NCBI GenBank assembly: GCA_903918755.1
Contig: CAIXFN010000044.1
Location: forward strand, 1 to 48,025
Length of the DNA stretch: 48,025 bases
Origin: an uncultured Pedosphaera sp.
GTDB taxonomy: Bacteria > Verrucomicrobiota > Verrucomicrobiia > Limisphaerales > Pedosphaeraceae
Reading direction: 5' to 3'
In this document: one piece after another, positions 1-10,800 of the stretch
How the letters are laid out: each line of letters opens with the position of its first letter
Numbering within the stretch: position 1 is the first letter of the stretch
Made by a program: the position numbers and the translations under genes
The notes under the pieces: generated by a model
Told to the model about the DNA's origin: nothing
Seen by the model: only the letters and a program-made list of their open reading frames with translations
The model's database searches: none

Positions 1-241
1 CCCAAGAAAAGGGAAGGGAGGGCGGCGAGAGCGCTAGCTATTCGTCGTCTTCTCTTTCCAATTGAGTGCTCAGAAGAAAAAAGAGGAAAAAATCCACGCG
101 GTCGGTTGACAAAACACATACCCGCATTTTCGCGGCTAAAATTTCAGGGTGGTTCCTGTCTCTACCGGTTCGCCTCCCCGACCGTGACCTGCTTCGTGTG
201 AGGCGGCCCCCCCGCTCTTTCCATTTCGCGGTGCTATACTC
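1..241. other. Intergenic, no gene recognised
   Basis: This stretch lies downstream of the minus-strand enolase-superfamily gene. Open frames here are short, of odd composition and match nothing I recognise. A TTGACA hexamer occurs at 106-111 on the plus strand, but no convincing -10 box follows at 16-18 bases, so no promoter is called. Confidence 0.5.
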
Positions 242-1645
242 CTACCACCAACTTCCCGCCGCCGCCGGCAGCGGGCGCTGGATTTCGGCCAGCCGGTAAC
301 CCAGACCGGGACCGGAGACACTGCTCAAATCCACCATGCCGCCGCGGCGACGGTAGAGGCCCGGGTGCACTGCGGCTTCGGGCAGGGAGGCCGCCGGGTA
401 AAACTGCATGCTGTTGGTTTCCACCCCCATGATGGTGTTCACGTGCGCGGCGAGTAGCACATGGGAAATTTGCGCCAGCATGGGGTTCGTCAAATCCTGG
501 ACCATCAGGGCCATGCCATGCGCCTGGGCCCAAGCGGCGCTGAGCAGGGCGCCGGTCAGGGTTTTGCACGTCTTGAGCGCCACTCCGGTCCAGCCCAATT
601 CGCGACCCAGCCGGACGACCTGCCAGTCGTGGGCGCTTTCGTCCAGGAACAGCGGCTTGAGCGCGGATACCCCGTGAACATCGATCCGATGCTCCGCCAG
701 TTCATACGGGAACGGCTGCTCCACATAGAGCAATTGGGCGTAAATGGCCGGGTGCTCCCGCCGCAGCCGTTCGAGTATCTCGATGACATATTCCGGCGCC
801 TGCACGGTGCAGTTGAAATCCGCGGTCAACCATTGCACTCCCCTGCCCAAGCCGATTTCTCCCACCCGCACCAATCGCGCAAAATCCCAGGTGGCATCGG
901 TGCCTTTCAGTTTAATTTTGAGACAGGTCAAGCCATCCGTCGCAATCCAATCGGTGAGCGCCACGGGATAGCCATCCTGCGGGCTGCTGGCCGTCAGTTC
1001 GGAGGCGTCCAGAGGGTCCAGGCCGCCCACCAGGTGCCAGGCCGTGAGCCGGTCGGCGCGTTGCGGACGGAGGAAATGTTCCGGATATTTGCCGGCAAAG
1101 GAAACCGCCGGATCCGCTGGCGTCAGATACGCGCTCAAATCCCGGCTCATGAATTCCGCGTTGTAGGTGGTATACACCGGTCGCTGGTGCAACGCGCCAT
1201 AGGCATCCTGCAGCGCGAGATCGAAGGCCGAGAAACACACCAGCGCCGCGAGCCAGGGCATCGGTTCGCGGCCCGCCCGCTGCCGGTTCATCTCCGCCAC
1301 CAGGTTCGGAAGCTCCTGGGACTGAAAAGCGGAGCTGATCTCCATCGGATGCCCGGACTCGCCGAACGCCGCCCACGCCGCACCGAGGCGCGCGCAAAAC
1401 TCCAGCAAGGTCTGCCGTCGTTCGGCATGGGGCAACTCACTGGGCCAAACCCATTGCACACTCAGCGGAGTCTCCCCCCACCCTTCCGCGTTCCCCCGCG
1501 TCGGATGGCTCACCCGCACCCGCACGCGGACGCAGGTGACTTCCGTCAGCGTTTCGGGACCGAATTTCAAAGGGACCCGCGTCCGCACCGGCAGGAAATA
1601 CAATTCACAACCGGCGAGGCGGACATCATTGGACGAGGCGCTCAT
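242..1645 (-). CDS. Enolase-superfamily enzyme, muconate-lactonizing (MLE) subgroup
   Basis: This 467-residue protein belongs to the mandelate racemase/muconate lactonizing enzyme family, metal-dependent (beta/alpha)8-barrel enzymes that abstract a proton next to a carboxylate. The expected catalytic set is visible in order: a KxK motif at K243/K245, metal ligands D276 (in TADFN), E309 (in YVEQPF) and D335 (in FLDES), and a second lysine, K358, in ALKTCK. A lysine on each side of the metal site is typical of the MLE branch (cycloisomerases, o-succinylbenzoate synthases, dipeptide epimerases) and argues against mandelate racemases, which use a His-Asp pair. The substrate cannot be read from sequence. 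It is the last gene of a three-gene unit: the MFS transporter ends 12 bases before its start. That context suggests catabolism of an imported acid, sugar acid or lactone (inference). The ATG at 1645 is preferred because it follows the transporter stop directly. Confidence 0.85.
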   Translation of the reverse strand: MSASSNDVRLAGCELYFLPVRTRVPLKFGPETLTEVTCVRVRVRVSHPTRGNAEGWGETPLSVQWVWPSELPHAERRQTLLEFCARLGAAWAAFGESGHPMEISSAFQSQELPNLVAEMNRQRAGREPMPWLAALVCFSAFDLALQDAYGALHQRPVYTTYNAEFMSRDLSAYLTPADPAVSFAGKYPEHFLRPQRADRLTAWHLVGGLDPLDASELTASSPQDGYPVALTDWIATDGLTCLKIKLKGTDATWDFARLVRVGEIGLGRGVQWLTADFNCTVQAPEYVIEILERLRREHPAIYAQLLYVEQPFPYELAEHRIDVHGVSALKPLFLDESAHDWQVVRLGRELGWTGVALKTCKTLTGALLSAAWAQAHGMALMVQDLTNPMLAQISHVLLAAHVNTIMGVETNSMQFYPAASLPEAAVHPGLYRRRGGMVDLSSVSGPGLGYRLAEIQRPLPAAAGSWW

Positions 1646-1657
1646 GGAAAAAGTTTT

Positions 1658-2938
1658 CTAAACAGGCAACTGCCGGCCCTTGGTCTCGGGACCGAACCAG
1701 ATCAGCAGGACACCGACCAGGTAAATCAGCGTGATGATGGCCCCCGCATGGGCGTAACTGCCCCCGAAATAACCGACCAATTGCCCCTGCGTGAGCGCGC
1801 CGACCGCCGCGATGATGCGGCCGGAATTGTAGCACAGCCCCTGGCCGGTGGCGCGCACCCGGGTGGGAAACAACTCGGGAAAGTACAGCGGAAACCATCC
1901 GTAAAATGAAGCCGTGGCCGCCCCCACCAAGAAGGTGAACAGCAGGAAAACGCCCCCATATTCATTCACGGTCCGAAACAAAATGGCGCACAAACCGCAG
2001 GAAGCGAGGCACAACAGGCAGTAAGCGGGTCGCCGTCCCAACCGCGCGCCAATCAACGGCGCAAACCAGGCCCCGGTAATCGCTCCCAAAGCCGAGAGCA
2101 TCTGTGTATCAGCTTTGGCCGACGGATTGATCTTTCCCGCCAACTGGTCCGCCCAGGCGGGCAGCCATTGCACCGATCCCCATGTGCCGATCAACGCGAT
2201 GGAAGCCAGGGCCATGCCGATCAAGGTGGTTTTCAGCAACGCCGGGGAAAACACTTCCCGCACCGGATTGGCGCGCGGGGTGCGGGCCACCTTGAGCCAG
2301 GAATCCGATTCCGGCACGAAGATCATGATGAAAAAAACCAGCAACGCCGGCAACGCCCCCACCAGCATCATCCACCGCCAGGACCCCGCGGTAACAGGAT
2401 GCAAACGCGCCGTGAAGCCCACCAGCAGAAAGCCCACGTTGGCCGCCATGCCCATCCCGCCCGCGAGGTACGGCCGCCATTTTTCCGGCCAGCATTCCAT
2501 CACCAGGGCCACGCCCAAAGCCCATTGCCCGCCCATTCCCAGCGCGGAGGCAAATCGCACCACGCCCAATTCCCACGGGGTGTGCACAAAATAGCCCGCG
2601 CCGGTCAGCAGCGAATACGTCAGGATGCTGAGCGACATGGCGCGCACGCGCCCAATGCGGTCGCCCAACCAGCCAAAGGTCAGGCCACCCAGCGCCGCCC
2701 CCACGAGGAAGCACGCGGTGATCCGCCCCATCCAATTGCCGATGAGACCATCAGTGGCTCCCGACTGCGCCAGAATGCTTTGCAACGCGGGCCGGGCGAT
2801 CAACGGAAACAGCCCTTGCTCAAACCCATCAAACAACCAGCCCAAAAATGCGGCCAGCAAAACCAGCCACTGCGCGCGGGTCAGTCGGACGGACGGTGCG
2901 GCGGAAGCGGCGCTCTTAGGAGGTGGGGGCAAGTTCAT
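1658..2938 (-). CDS. MFS transporter (sugar/organic acid type)
   Basis: This 426-residue inner-membrane protein has about twelve hydrophobic segments. The loop between helices 2 and 3 carries the major facilitator signature (GWLGDRIGRVR), and a PESDSW segment occurs after helix 6. A DGFEQGLF motif in helix 1 resembles the acidic helix-1 motif of proton-coupled organic-acid and sugar-acid symporters. The substrate is therefore probably a small organic anion or sugar derivative imported with protons (inference from family resemblance). Its ATG overlaps the stop of the upstream dehydrogenase fusion by four bases (2935-2938), and the enolase-superfamily gene begins 12 bases after its own stop, so the three genes are almost certainly cotranscribed. 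The length is normal for the family and no key region appears missing. Confidence 0.88.
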   Translation of the reverse strand: MNLPPPPKSAASAAPSVRLTRAQWLVLLAAFLGWLFDGFEQGLFPLIARPALQSILAQSGATDGLIGNWMGRITACFLVGAALGGLTFGWLGDRIGRVRAMSLSILTYSLLTGAGYFVHTPWELGVVRFASALGMGGQWALGVALVMECWPEKWRPYLAGGMGMAANVGFLLVGFTARLHPVTAGSWRWMMLVGALPALLVFFIMIFVPESDSWLKVARTPRANPVREVFSPALLKTTLIGMALASIALIGTWGSVQWLPAWADQLAGKINPSAKADTQMLSALGAITGAWFAPLIGARLGRRPAYCLLCLASCGLCAILFRTVNEYGGVFLLFTFLVGAATASFYGWFPLYFPELFPTRVRATGQGLCYNSGRIIAAVGALTQGQLVGYFGGSYAHAGAIITLIYLVGVLLIWFGPETKGRQLPV

Positions 2939-5900
2939 CGGTTGGCGGGCAATTGGCCGGCGTTTTGGGTCGCGGAGCCCACCAGGGGCTGACTGCTGCG
3001 CAGGTAGGCAAACAAATCCCGGACCTGCGCTTCGTTGAAGGCTTCCAAAATACCTTCAGGCATCAAGGAAACCCCCGTTGATTTCATGGTGGCCACTTCG
3101 CTTTGCGGCAGCACCTGGTTCAAGCCATCCAATCCGCGCAACACCACCACCTGGTTATCCCGGTCCGCCAAAAAGCCCGACAACGTCCGCCCGTCCTTGG
3201 TGGTCACGAGGTAGTTCTCAAAACCTTCCCGGATTTCCGCGCTGGGATTCACGATATTCAAGAGCATCGTATCCAGGTCCCCGCGTTGGTAGGGCGTGAG
3301 GTCCGGCCCGATTTTCCCGCCCAGGCCAAACAATTGATGGCAGGCCCCGCACGTCGCACTGAACAATGTCCGCCCGGCATAAGGATCCCCAGAGCCGCCG
3401 CGAATCAAAGCGGCATACTGCGTGATGCGTTGCTGCATTTCCGCGGTGGTGGGCACCCGCTCCCCGCCCCAAAGTTGCTTGACCAGGGCCATGGTGCCGG
3501 CCTCCGAATACGTCTTGAGCTTCCGCACCACATCCTGCGAAACCGCCGTGCGCGGGAGGCGGCCGGCAGCCACCGCTTCCACCAACTGGCGCGCCCAGGC
3601 GGACCGGCTCGCCAGCAATCCCAGTGCCGCCGGCCGCACGTCCTCCGGCAGGTGCGCAAACTGCTCCAGCACCTTCACCCCGATGCTGGGATCCTCGAAG
3701 CGTTGCAAGGCGGCCAGCACCGTCGGGTGCAGGGCGGCTTCCTTTGAATCCGCCAGCAATTTCAAGAGGACCGCCGGGAGGCCCGGTTGCCGGACTTCAC
3801 TGAGAATCTCCAGGTAATCCTTCCGCAAACTGGCCGCCACACTGGGATTGGCCGCATCCTGCAAAGCCTGCGCCACCGCGGCGGCGTCCCCCTGTCGGAG
3901 CCCCAGGGTCAGGGATTTGACGCCCGCGCCCGCCAGGGCGGTGAGCAATTCCTCCGGCAAATCCGCCAGGGAACGCCCCTTCCCGGCCAGTTCAAAACCC
4001 GCCAGGAGCCTGCTGGTGGTTTCCGCCGTCGGGGATAACCGCAGCAGCGCCGCACAGGTTTGAAAATCCCGCCGCGTGCCCGCCTGGGCGTAGCGCCGCA
4101 TCACCCGCTCCAGCAGTTGCTGGCGGACGAGCGGAAGTTGCCAGAAGGAAGCGTTTTGAAAGAGCCCGAGCACCGCGTCGCGATCCCCTTCGCATTTGGC
4201 TTCCAGCGCCCACCAGAGCAGCAAGGGGACGCGTTGATCGGTCGCATCTTCCGTGTGTGCCGCCAGCGCTTTCACTATAGCCAGATCATCGGCGGCAGGC
4301 AGCCGTTTGGCGCTGGACGCCAACTGCGCCCGCACCTCGATATTGGGTTCCTGCTCCGCCAGTTCGGTCAGTCGGGTGGCCATCGCCCGGGAAACCTTTT
4401 GGTTATCTCCCAGCAAACGCACGGCCCACAGCCGCACAAACGGATTGGGGTGACTCAGGGCCTGCCGGGCGGTGGCCTCATCCAAGCCGCCGCTCAAATT
4501 CAAGGCCCAGAGCGCCTCCAAGGCGGTTTGGCCGGTGTTTCCTTCCAGCAGTTTTCGCAACTCCGGCACCAGGGAGGCATCGCGACGATCACCCAGCAAT
4601 TGCAAAGCCATTTGCCGGAACCATTTGTTCGTGTGCTGGAGGTACACCAACAGTTCGGCACCGGAGGCATGCCCCAAGTCAAACTTCGCGAGCGGCGACG
4701 CCCCCTTGGCCTGCAGCCGGTAAATCCGCCCGTTGGCCTTGTCGATCTTGCCTTCGTGGTTGCGGTAATGATTCACCTGTCCGTCATACCAATCCGCCAC
4801 ATAAATGGCGCCGTCCGGCCCCACCTTGATATCCACCGGCCGGAACCATTGATCGGTCGTGGTCACCGGGTAGCCAAGATCGACCGTCTTGAAGGAGGCT
4901 CCGACGGGCGTCAGGCTGCTCTCCACCACCCGGCCTTGCAAGGGCTCGATGCCAAACAGTTTGCCCTGGTGAACGGCGGGCAGCGCGCCCCCGTCATAGA
5001 CAATGAAGTTATGGGTGAAGCGGTCCACGGCCGGATGCGGCATCGGCGGAAAATAACCAAAGGCATAGGGATTCGACAGCGGCCCATGCTTTTCGAATCC
5101 CTTTTGCAGATAGGCGCCCTGCATGTAATGAAAACCCCGCGTATCGCCCCCATTGTGCCCCGAGAAAATCCGGCCCTGCGCATCCATCTCACAGCCAAAA
5201 GCATTGCCCCCGCCCTCGGCAAAAACCTCGAATCGCCGGGTCTCGGGATGGTAGCGCCAGATTTGCTGGCCCATGGTCGTGGCTACGGGTTGCTGGTCGA
5301 GTCCTGGACGCATTACGGTGGCCGTCACCGTGCTGCCCTGGCAGCCATACAACCAGCCATCCGGTCCCCAACGCAGGCTGTTGACGACCGAATGCGTGTC
5401 TTCCAGCCCAAACCCCGACAATTTGACCTCGGGATCGCCATCCGGCATGTCGTCGTTGTTCCGATCGGGATAGAACAGCAAGTAAGGCGGATTCAGCACC
5501 CACACGCCCCCGCGTCCTTTCGTGACGGCAGTGGCAATGTTCAAGCCTTCGACAAAGACGGTGTGGCGGTCGAAGCGCCCATTTCCCTGCGTGTCCTCAT
5601 AAATCGAAATCCGATCCGCCCCTACGAAATGATGCGGCGGAGGCGGCGGCACCTTGTCATAGACCGCACGCCAGACACTGTCGTGACTGAGCATTTTAAG
5701 GCCGGCCGGGTTGGGGTATTGCAGATACTCCACCACCCACATCCGCCCCCGCTCGTCGAAGTTCAAGAAGACGGGTTGCCGGACTTCCGGCTCGGCAAGC
5801 ACCTGCTGGATTTCCAGCCCTTCCCCCACTTGGAACGCATTCAATGACTCGGCCGGAGTCAGCGCATGCTCCTGGGGTTTGCTCGGTGCGGGGGAGCTCG

Positions 5901-7542
5901 CCTTCGCTGGCGCCGGAACGGCGGCGGGTTTGGCCATCTGGACACTGCCCGGCCGCGCCACCCACTCCGCGGGGATGGGTTGCTGCAAGGCCCACGCGAT
6001 GCCGTTGAACAGGAGGCGCCGGAAGAACAGTTGCTGGAAATTCTCCGGTGCGCCGAGCGAGGTGTAAAACACGCGCCTCCCCGCCGCCTCATTCACCCAC
6101 GCCACCGGCTCCACTTCCGTCCCCCCCGCCATATGTCCGTTCAGGAGGGGCGTCACGGTCGCTGCGGGATTCCGACTGCGATACAACGAGCCTACCACCG
6201 CGATCTCATTGGTCGGCATGCCGGTCAGGATCGGTTGGTTGATCGGCAGTCGTTGGATCAAAGTGGGGGCGGCCCCGGTGCCGGTGTTGTTGTAATGGTT
6301 CTGGTAATTACACCCCAGGATATCGACGTCAAACGTGTTCCATCCCTCATGGGCGGCGTCGGGTGGCTCCGCCCCAAACGCATGGCTCGCGGTGCGGATT
6401 CCCACCAATGGTTTGCCGGCGTTCAGGTGCGCCCGGATCAGGGCCATCATTTCCTTCGGCGGCGTGCGCCGCCGGGCGCTGAGCACCAGCAGGTCCGCCG
6501 TGGCAATGGCCTGGTAATTCGTAAACCCATTATCCTTCACGTCCGTCCCCGCCATGACAAAGGAACAGTCGTAGCCGCGCCACTCGAGTTCCGTGCGGGC
6601 GAACTCCGGCAGCGTTTCCCAGGTGTGATATTCATTCTCTCCAATGATGAAAACCACCCGCGGGCGGTGATCCGCCGCAAAGTGAAAAGGCTCGCCGCCC
6701 AGCAAATCCGCGCTGGTGATCGAGGCGCACCAGTGACGCTCCAGATGTTCCACCAGCAAATCCGTTCCCACGAAATGGCTGACGAAGGGCGCTTTGCGGG
6801 AATTATACATCGTGTCAATCATGTCCCGCACCACCAGGACCTGCTTCCCCTGCCCCACCATCTGCCGGACGGCAAACGGCCGTCCCAGGACGCACATATT
6901 GCCGTGGACCCCCATCACGATGACATTCTCGATGCCCCGTTGTTCCATCAAGTAATAGGCTTCGGCGGAATCCGTGATCGCGTCTCCGGGTTTAATCTCC
7001 AGCGCGTCAATTTGATGCCTCCAGGGACCGCCGGATTTGCATTGCGGTTCGTCATCGCAACCGCCGTCCGAATCGTCGATGGGTAAGACGCCTTCGCGTT
7101 GTTTGTCCAGTCCCACCCAGCCTTGCAAAGGCACTTTGGGGGTGACCTTGGGCGCCGCCTGCGCCATTTGGCGCTGGGGCGTGCCCTCGTAAAACTTCAT
7201 CGTGTCGCTCGGACAATGGATGATCAACACCCCGCGCCGACGGGCCTCCGCCACCACCTGGTTCATCCGGGGCGCCATCTCAGCCACCCGCCGGGTCGCC
7301 CCCTGGCACCAGTGCTGGTTCCACATGTCGCAAATGACGAGGGCCGTCTTTTGCGGATCCCACTGAACTGTGTTCTCCACGGACCGCCACGCGCCGCTGC
7401 CTGGGGTTGCTTCCACCTGTCTCCGCGCGTGCAGGTTGAGGACCTCGGCCGGCGATGCGGCGCGCGCAAAAAACACCAGCGAAAGGAGCAGAGCTAGTTG
7501 CCCGCAATAACCGGCCCGGGCTGGCGCGATTCGATTTCTCAT
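2935..7542 (-). CDS. Secreted isochorismatase-like/ThuA-like/PVC dehydrogenase/HEAT/cytochrome c fusion
   Basis: This 1535-residue exported protein has several modules. Residues 1-32 form a signal peptide. Residues about 45-285 are a cysteine-hydrolase (isochorismatase-like) domain with D72 in LVICDMWNQ and the candidate nucleophile C217 in GNMCVLG. Residues about 290-530 are a ThuA-like, class I glutamine-amidotransferase-like fold. A Pro/Ala-rich linker (about 535-560) leads to a PVC-type membrane-bound dehydrogenase propeller (about 565-945), then HEAT-like helical repeats (about 955-1370). The C-terminal cytochrome c domain has the heme motif C1398-G-A-C1401-H1402 and a candidate axial ligand, M1494. 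The dehydrogenase/HEAT/CxxCH block is characteristic of Planctomycetes and Verrucomicrobia and is thought to oxidise sugars or alcohols in the periplasm. It is the first gene of the unit with the MFS transporter and the MLE-type enzyme. The exact substrate is unknown. Confidence 0.85.
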   Translation of the reverse strand: MRNRIAPARAGYCGQLALLLSLVFFARAASPAEVLNLHARRQVEATPGSGAWRSVENTVQWDPQKTALVICDMWNQHWCQGATRRVAEMAPRMNQVVAEARRRGVLIIHCPSDTMKFYEGTPQRQMAQAAPKVTPKVPLQGWVGLDKQREGVLPIDDSDGGCDDEPQCKSGGPWRHQIDALEIKPGDAITDSAEAYYLMEQRGIENVIVMGVHGNMCVLGRPFAVRQMVGQGKQVLVVRDMIDTMYNSRKAPFVSHFVGTDLLVEHLERHWCASITSADLLGGEPFHFAADHRPRVVFIIGENEYHTWETLPEFARTELEWRGYDCSFVMAGTDVKDNGFTNYQAIATADLLVLSARRRTPPKEMMALIRAHLNAGKPLVGIRTASHAFGAEPPDAAHEGWNTFDVDILGCNYQNHYNNTGTGAAPTLIQRLPINQPILTGMPTNEIAVVGSLYRSRNPAATVTPLLNGHMAGGTEVEPVAWVNEAAGRRVFYTSLGAPENFQQLFFRRLLFNGIAWALQQPIPAEWVARPGSVQMAKPAAVPAPAKASSPAPSKPQEHALTPAESLNAFQVGEGLEIQQVLAEPEVRQPVFLNFDERGRMWVVEYLQYPNPAGLKMLSHDSVWRAVYDKVPPPPPHHFVGADRISIYEDTQGNGRFDRHTVFVEGLNIATAVTKGRGGVWVLNPPYLLFYPDRNNDDMPDGDPEVKLSGFGLEDTHSVVNSLRWGPDGWLYGCQGSTVTATVMRPGLDQQPVATTMGQQIWRYHPETRRFEVFAEGGGNAFGCEMDAQGRIFSGHNGGDTRGFHYMQGAYLQKGFEKHGPLSNPYAFGYFPPMPHPAVDRFTHNFIVYDGGALPAVHQGKLFGIEPLQGRVVESSLTPVGASFKTVDLGYPVTTTDQWFRPVDIKVGPDGAIYVADWYDGQVNHYRNHEGKIDKANGRIYRLQAKGASPLAKFDLGHASGAELLVYLQHTNKWFRQMALQLLGDRRDASLVPELRKLLEGNTGQTALEALWALNLSGGLDEATARQALSHPNPFVRLWAVRLLGDNQKVSRAMATRLTELAEQEPNIEVRAQLASSAKRLPAADDLAIVKALAAHTEDATDQRVPLLLWWALEAKCEGDRDAVLGLFQNASFWQLPLVRQQLLERVMRRYAQAGTRRDFQTCAALLRLSPTAETTSRLLAGFELAGKGRSLADLPEELLTALAGAGVKSLTLGLRQGDAAAVAQALQDAANPSVAASLRKDYLEILSEVRQPGLPAVLLKLLADSKEAALHPTVLAALQRFEDPSIGVKVLEQFAHLPEDVRPAALGLLASRSAWARQLVEAVAAGRLPRTAVSQDVVRKLKTYSEAGTMALVKQLWGGERVPTTAEMQQRITQYAALIRGGSGDPYAGRTLFSATCGACHQLFGLGGKIGPDLTPYQRGDLDTMLLNIVNPSAEIREGFENYLVTTKDGRTLSGFLADRDNQVVVLRGLDGLNQVLPQSEVATMKSTGVSLMPEGILEAFNEAQVRDLFAYLRSSQPLVGSATQNAGQLPANR

Positions 7543-7817
7543 ACGCGTGGAATTTGGACCGGCAAAGGCCGCGGATTCGCCTGATTGCTGTTCATGAGCC
7601 GACTATAGACAACGCCCAAAATACTGCGACGCCAAATTTTGCGCCGAGTCGATTTTTCACGGTGTCCGGCACCAATGTTTACGTTTCCCGCACTCAATTG
7701 AGATTGCTATTCCGGCCGGATGGGATTACACCACGGACTGTTGTGTTGCCGCTACCCGCCATTTCCACGGCGAAGCTGGGGTTGGATTCTCCCGGAAAAG
7801 TTTGGAACACCTCTCGC
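7543..7817. promoter_or_regulatory. Divergent intergenic region between catabolic operon and S53 protease gene
   Basis: These 275 bases separate two divergently transcribed units, so promoters for both must lie here. I see no convincing -35/-10 pair. The plus-strand frame is open throughout this region and into the neighbouring gene, but its translation looks non-coding up to the hydrophobic signal sequence starting near 7818. It is therefore treated as intergenic. Confidence 0.4.
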
Positions 7818-10800
7818 TTGGTCACTCAACGGACGATCTTCCTGGCGCTGGCCTGCCTGCTGATTTTAGGAACCTTTTCATCCCTGGCTGCCAATCCGTT
7901 GACGGCGTTCCCCAACCGCTTCGCCGACCCGGTGGCCCCCAGCAAAGCCCGAAGTCGTCCGCTGGGCAGAATGTCCCCGACCCAGCAACTCCGACTCGCC
8001 ATCGCGTTGCCATTGCGGCAGCGCGACGAGCTGACCAATCTCGTCGAACGACTCTACGATCCCGCCAGCCCGGATTATCGCCGGTATCTGACTCCCGGGG
8101 AATTTGAATCACGCTACTGCCCGAGCGAAGCGGAGTATCAGCAAGTCATCGCCTTCGCCGAGCGCCAGGGCCTGACGGTCGCGACACGACACCACAGCCG
8201 GATGGTATTGGAATTGGCCGGGACCGCCGCCGTGGTGGAACAGGCTTTTCAGACCCGGCTACAAACCTATCAACATCCCACTGAATCTCGGCAATTTTAC
8301 GCGCCGGAAACAGCTCCGATCGTGGATGCGGGCCTGCCCATTCTCGAAATCCGCGGGCTCAGCGATTGGGCGCGCCCCCGGCATTTTTCCCAGCCGCAAA
8401 GCACCAATCCCCGTCCCGTCGCCGCCATCGGCAGCGCGCCGGGTGGCAACTACATGGGACAGGACTTTCGCCAGGCCTACGTCCCGGGAGTGACGTTGGA
8501 CGGAACAGGACAGATGGTTGGATTGGTGGAGTTTGATGGCTATCAGGCCGCGGATATCGCCGCTTACGAATCGTTGGCGGGCCTGCCCTCCGTTCCGCTG
8601 TTCGACGTTCCGATCCATGGCTTCGACGGGGCCGGGGCTGGCAGTTCAGAAGTCTCGCTCGATATCGAGATGGCCATCTCCATGGCCCCGGGCCTGGCGG
8701 CGGTGGTGGTCTTTCAGGCGCCCGCGGACGGTTCGGGCACCCTCGCCTTGCTGGATAATCTGGCCGCGAGCAACCAAATCCGGCAGTTCAGTTGCTCCTG
8801 GGGCCTGGGTTCGGGGGTGGCCCTGGATGCCACCTTTCTGCGACTGGCGGCCCAGGGGCAGACCCTGTTCATGGCATCCGGGGACAGTGACGCCTATGTG
8901 CAACCACAAAGCGTGTGGACGGAAAGTCCCTACGCGACCAGTGTGGGTGGCACCCGCCTGACCATGAGCGGCAACGGCACGGGGTATGAATCGGAGACCG
9001 TGTGGCATGCCGGCAATACCGGCAGTTCCGGAGGCGTGAGTGCCGCCTATCCCATCCCGACCTGGCAGCAAGGCCTCAGCCTGGGCGCAAACCAAGTTTC
9101 CCCCACGCAACGCAATCTACCGGATGTCGCCCTGACGGCGGAAAGCGTTTGGGTCACCTATGGCGGCGGACAGGCGGGTTCCTTTCAGGGAACCAGTTGC
9201 GCGGCACCGCTGTGGGCGGGCTTTATCGCATTAGTCAACCAGCAATCGCTCAGCATCGGCAACCCGCCCGTCGGCTTCCTGAATCCCGGGCTGTACTTGA
9301 TTGCGCAAGGCTCGAACTATGCCAACTGCTTTCACGACATCACGACGGGCAACAACACCTCCAGTCTGAGCCCCTCGAATTATTTTGCCGTACCGGGTTA
9401 CGACCTTTGCACCGGGCTGGGATCACCCGGGGGCAGTAATCTCATCAACGCTCTCTCCAGCCTCACCTTCCCGCCCAGCCTGACCGCGCAACCCCAAAGC
9501 CTTCTCGTCAATCAGGGGGCGAAAGCGGTTTTCCAGATCGGCATCAGCGGAACGGCCCCCCTGATCTGCCAGTGGCAATTCAACGGCACCAACCTCCCCG
9601 GAGCGACCAATGCCACGCTCACCATTCCACATACCCAGGCGACGGACGCGGGAACGTACGCCGCCCGGGTGTCCAGTCCCTACGGCACCGTGAAAAGCGC
9701 GTCCGCCACCCTGACGATTGTCCAGCTTCCCGCGGGCACATTGGGCGAAGGCACCAATCTGGCCGTGCTCGTCGGCGGTAGTGCGGCCTTCAGTGTCACG
9801 GCCACCGGAACCGGCCCTTTCGCCTATCAATGGCAATTGAACGGCACAAACTTGCCCAACAACCTCATCGCCACCGTGGCCGGCTCGGGCGTGACGGGTT
9901 TTGCGGGTGACGGCGGGGCCGCGACCAATGCCGCCCTCTATTATCCCGCGGGCATTGCCGGGGACGGCGCCGGCCACCTCTACCTGGCCGACTACAACAA
10001 CTCCCGCATCCGAAAAGTGGGAACGAACGGCGTCATCAGCACGGTGGCCGGTCGCAACATTGCCAGCTTTTCCGGCGATGGCGGCCCCGCCACCAATGCC
10101 AGCCTCAATCATCCCCAGGCCGTGGTGGTGGATGCCACGGGCAATGTTTACATCGCTGACACCGGCAACCATCGGATCCGCCGCCTGGCCACCAACGGTC
10201 TGATCATGACCGTGGCGGGGAATGCCGGCACCGGTTTCACGGGGGACGGGGGCGCGGCCACCAACGCCAGCCTGGGCGCTCCGAGCGGGCTGGTTTTCGC
10301 CCCTGACGGCGCCCTCTTCATCGCCGATCAAACCGCCAACCGGATCCGGAAAGTGGACTCTCTCGGCATCATCACTACGGTGGCGGGGAACGGCAATGCC
10401 ACCTTTTCCGGTGACGGCGGAGCGGCGACCAACGCGGCTTTGAATGGCCCGCAAGGGTTGGCGTTCGATGCCAGCGGAAACCTCTTGATTGCCGACACAC
10501 TTAACAACCGGATCCGCCGCGTGGATCGGTCCGGCCTCATCTCCACCGTGGCGGGTACCTCCGGCAATGGCTATGCGGGTGATGGCGCTGCGGCCACCAA
10601 AGCCAGCCTGGCCGGACCGCGCGGAGTAACCAGCGACCTCCTGGGCAATCTGTATATCGCTGACGCGAACAATCAGCGCATCCGCCGGGTCGATCCCACC
10701 GGCCTGATCACCACGATCGCCGGAAACGGTTCCGGCGGGTTCTTTGGCGACGGGGGCCCGCCGACGCAGGCCAACCTGCGGCTGCCCGCGGCAGTGATGA

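Noticed and set aside
106..142. Promoter with TTGACA at 106-111
   Set aside because: The only TATAAT-like sequence (TAAAAT at 137-142) is about 25 bases away, which is too far, and no gene follows on that strand.
7455..7817. Longer N-terminus of the S53/NHL protease starting at 7455
   Set aside because: It would overlap the divergent gene and put about 120 non-signal-like residues ahead of a clear signal peptide. The TTG at 7818 fits better.
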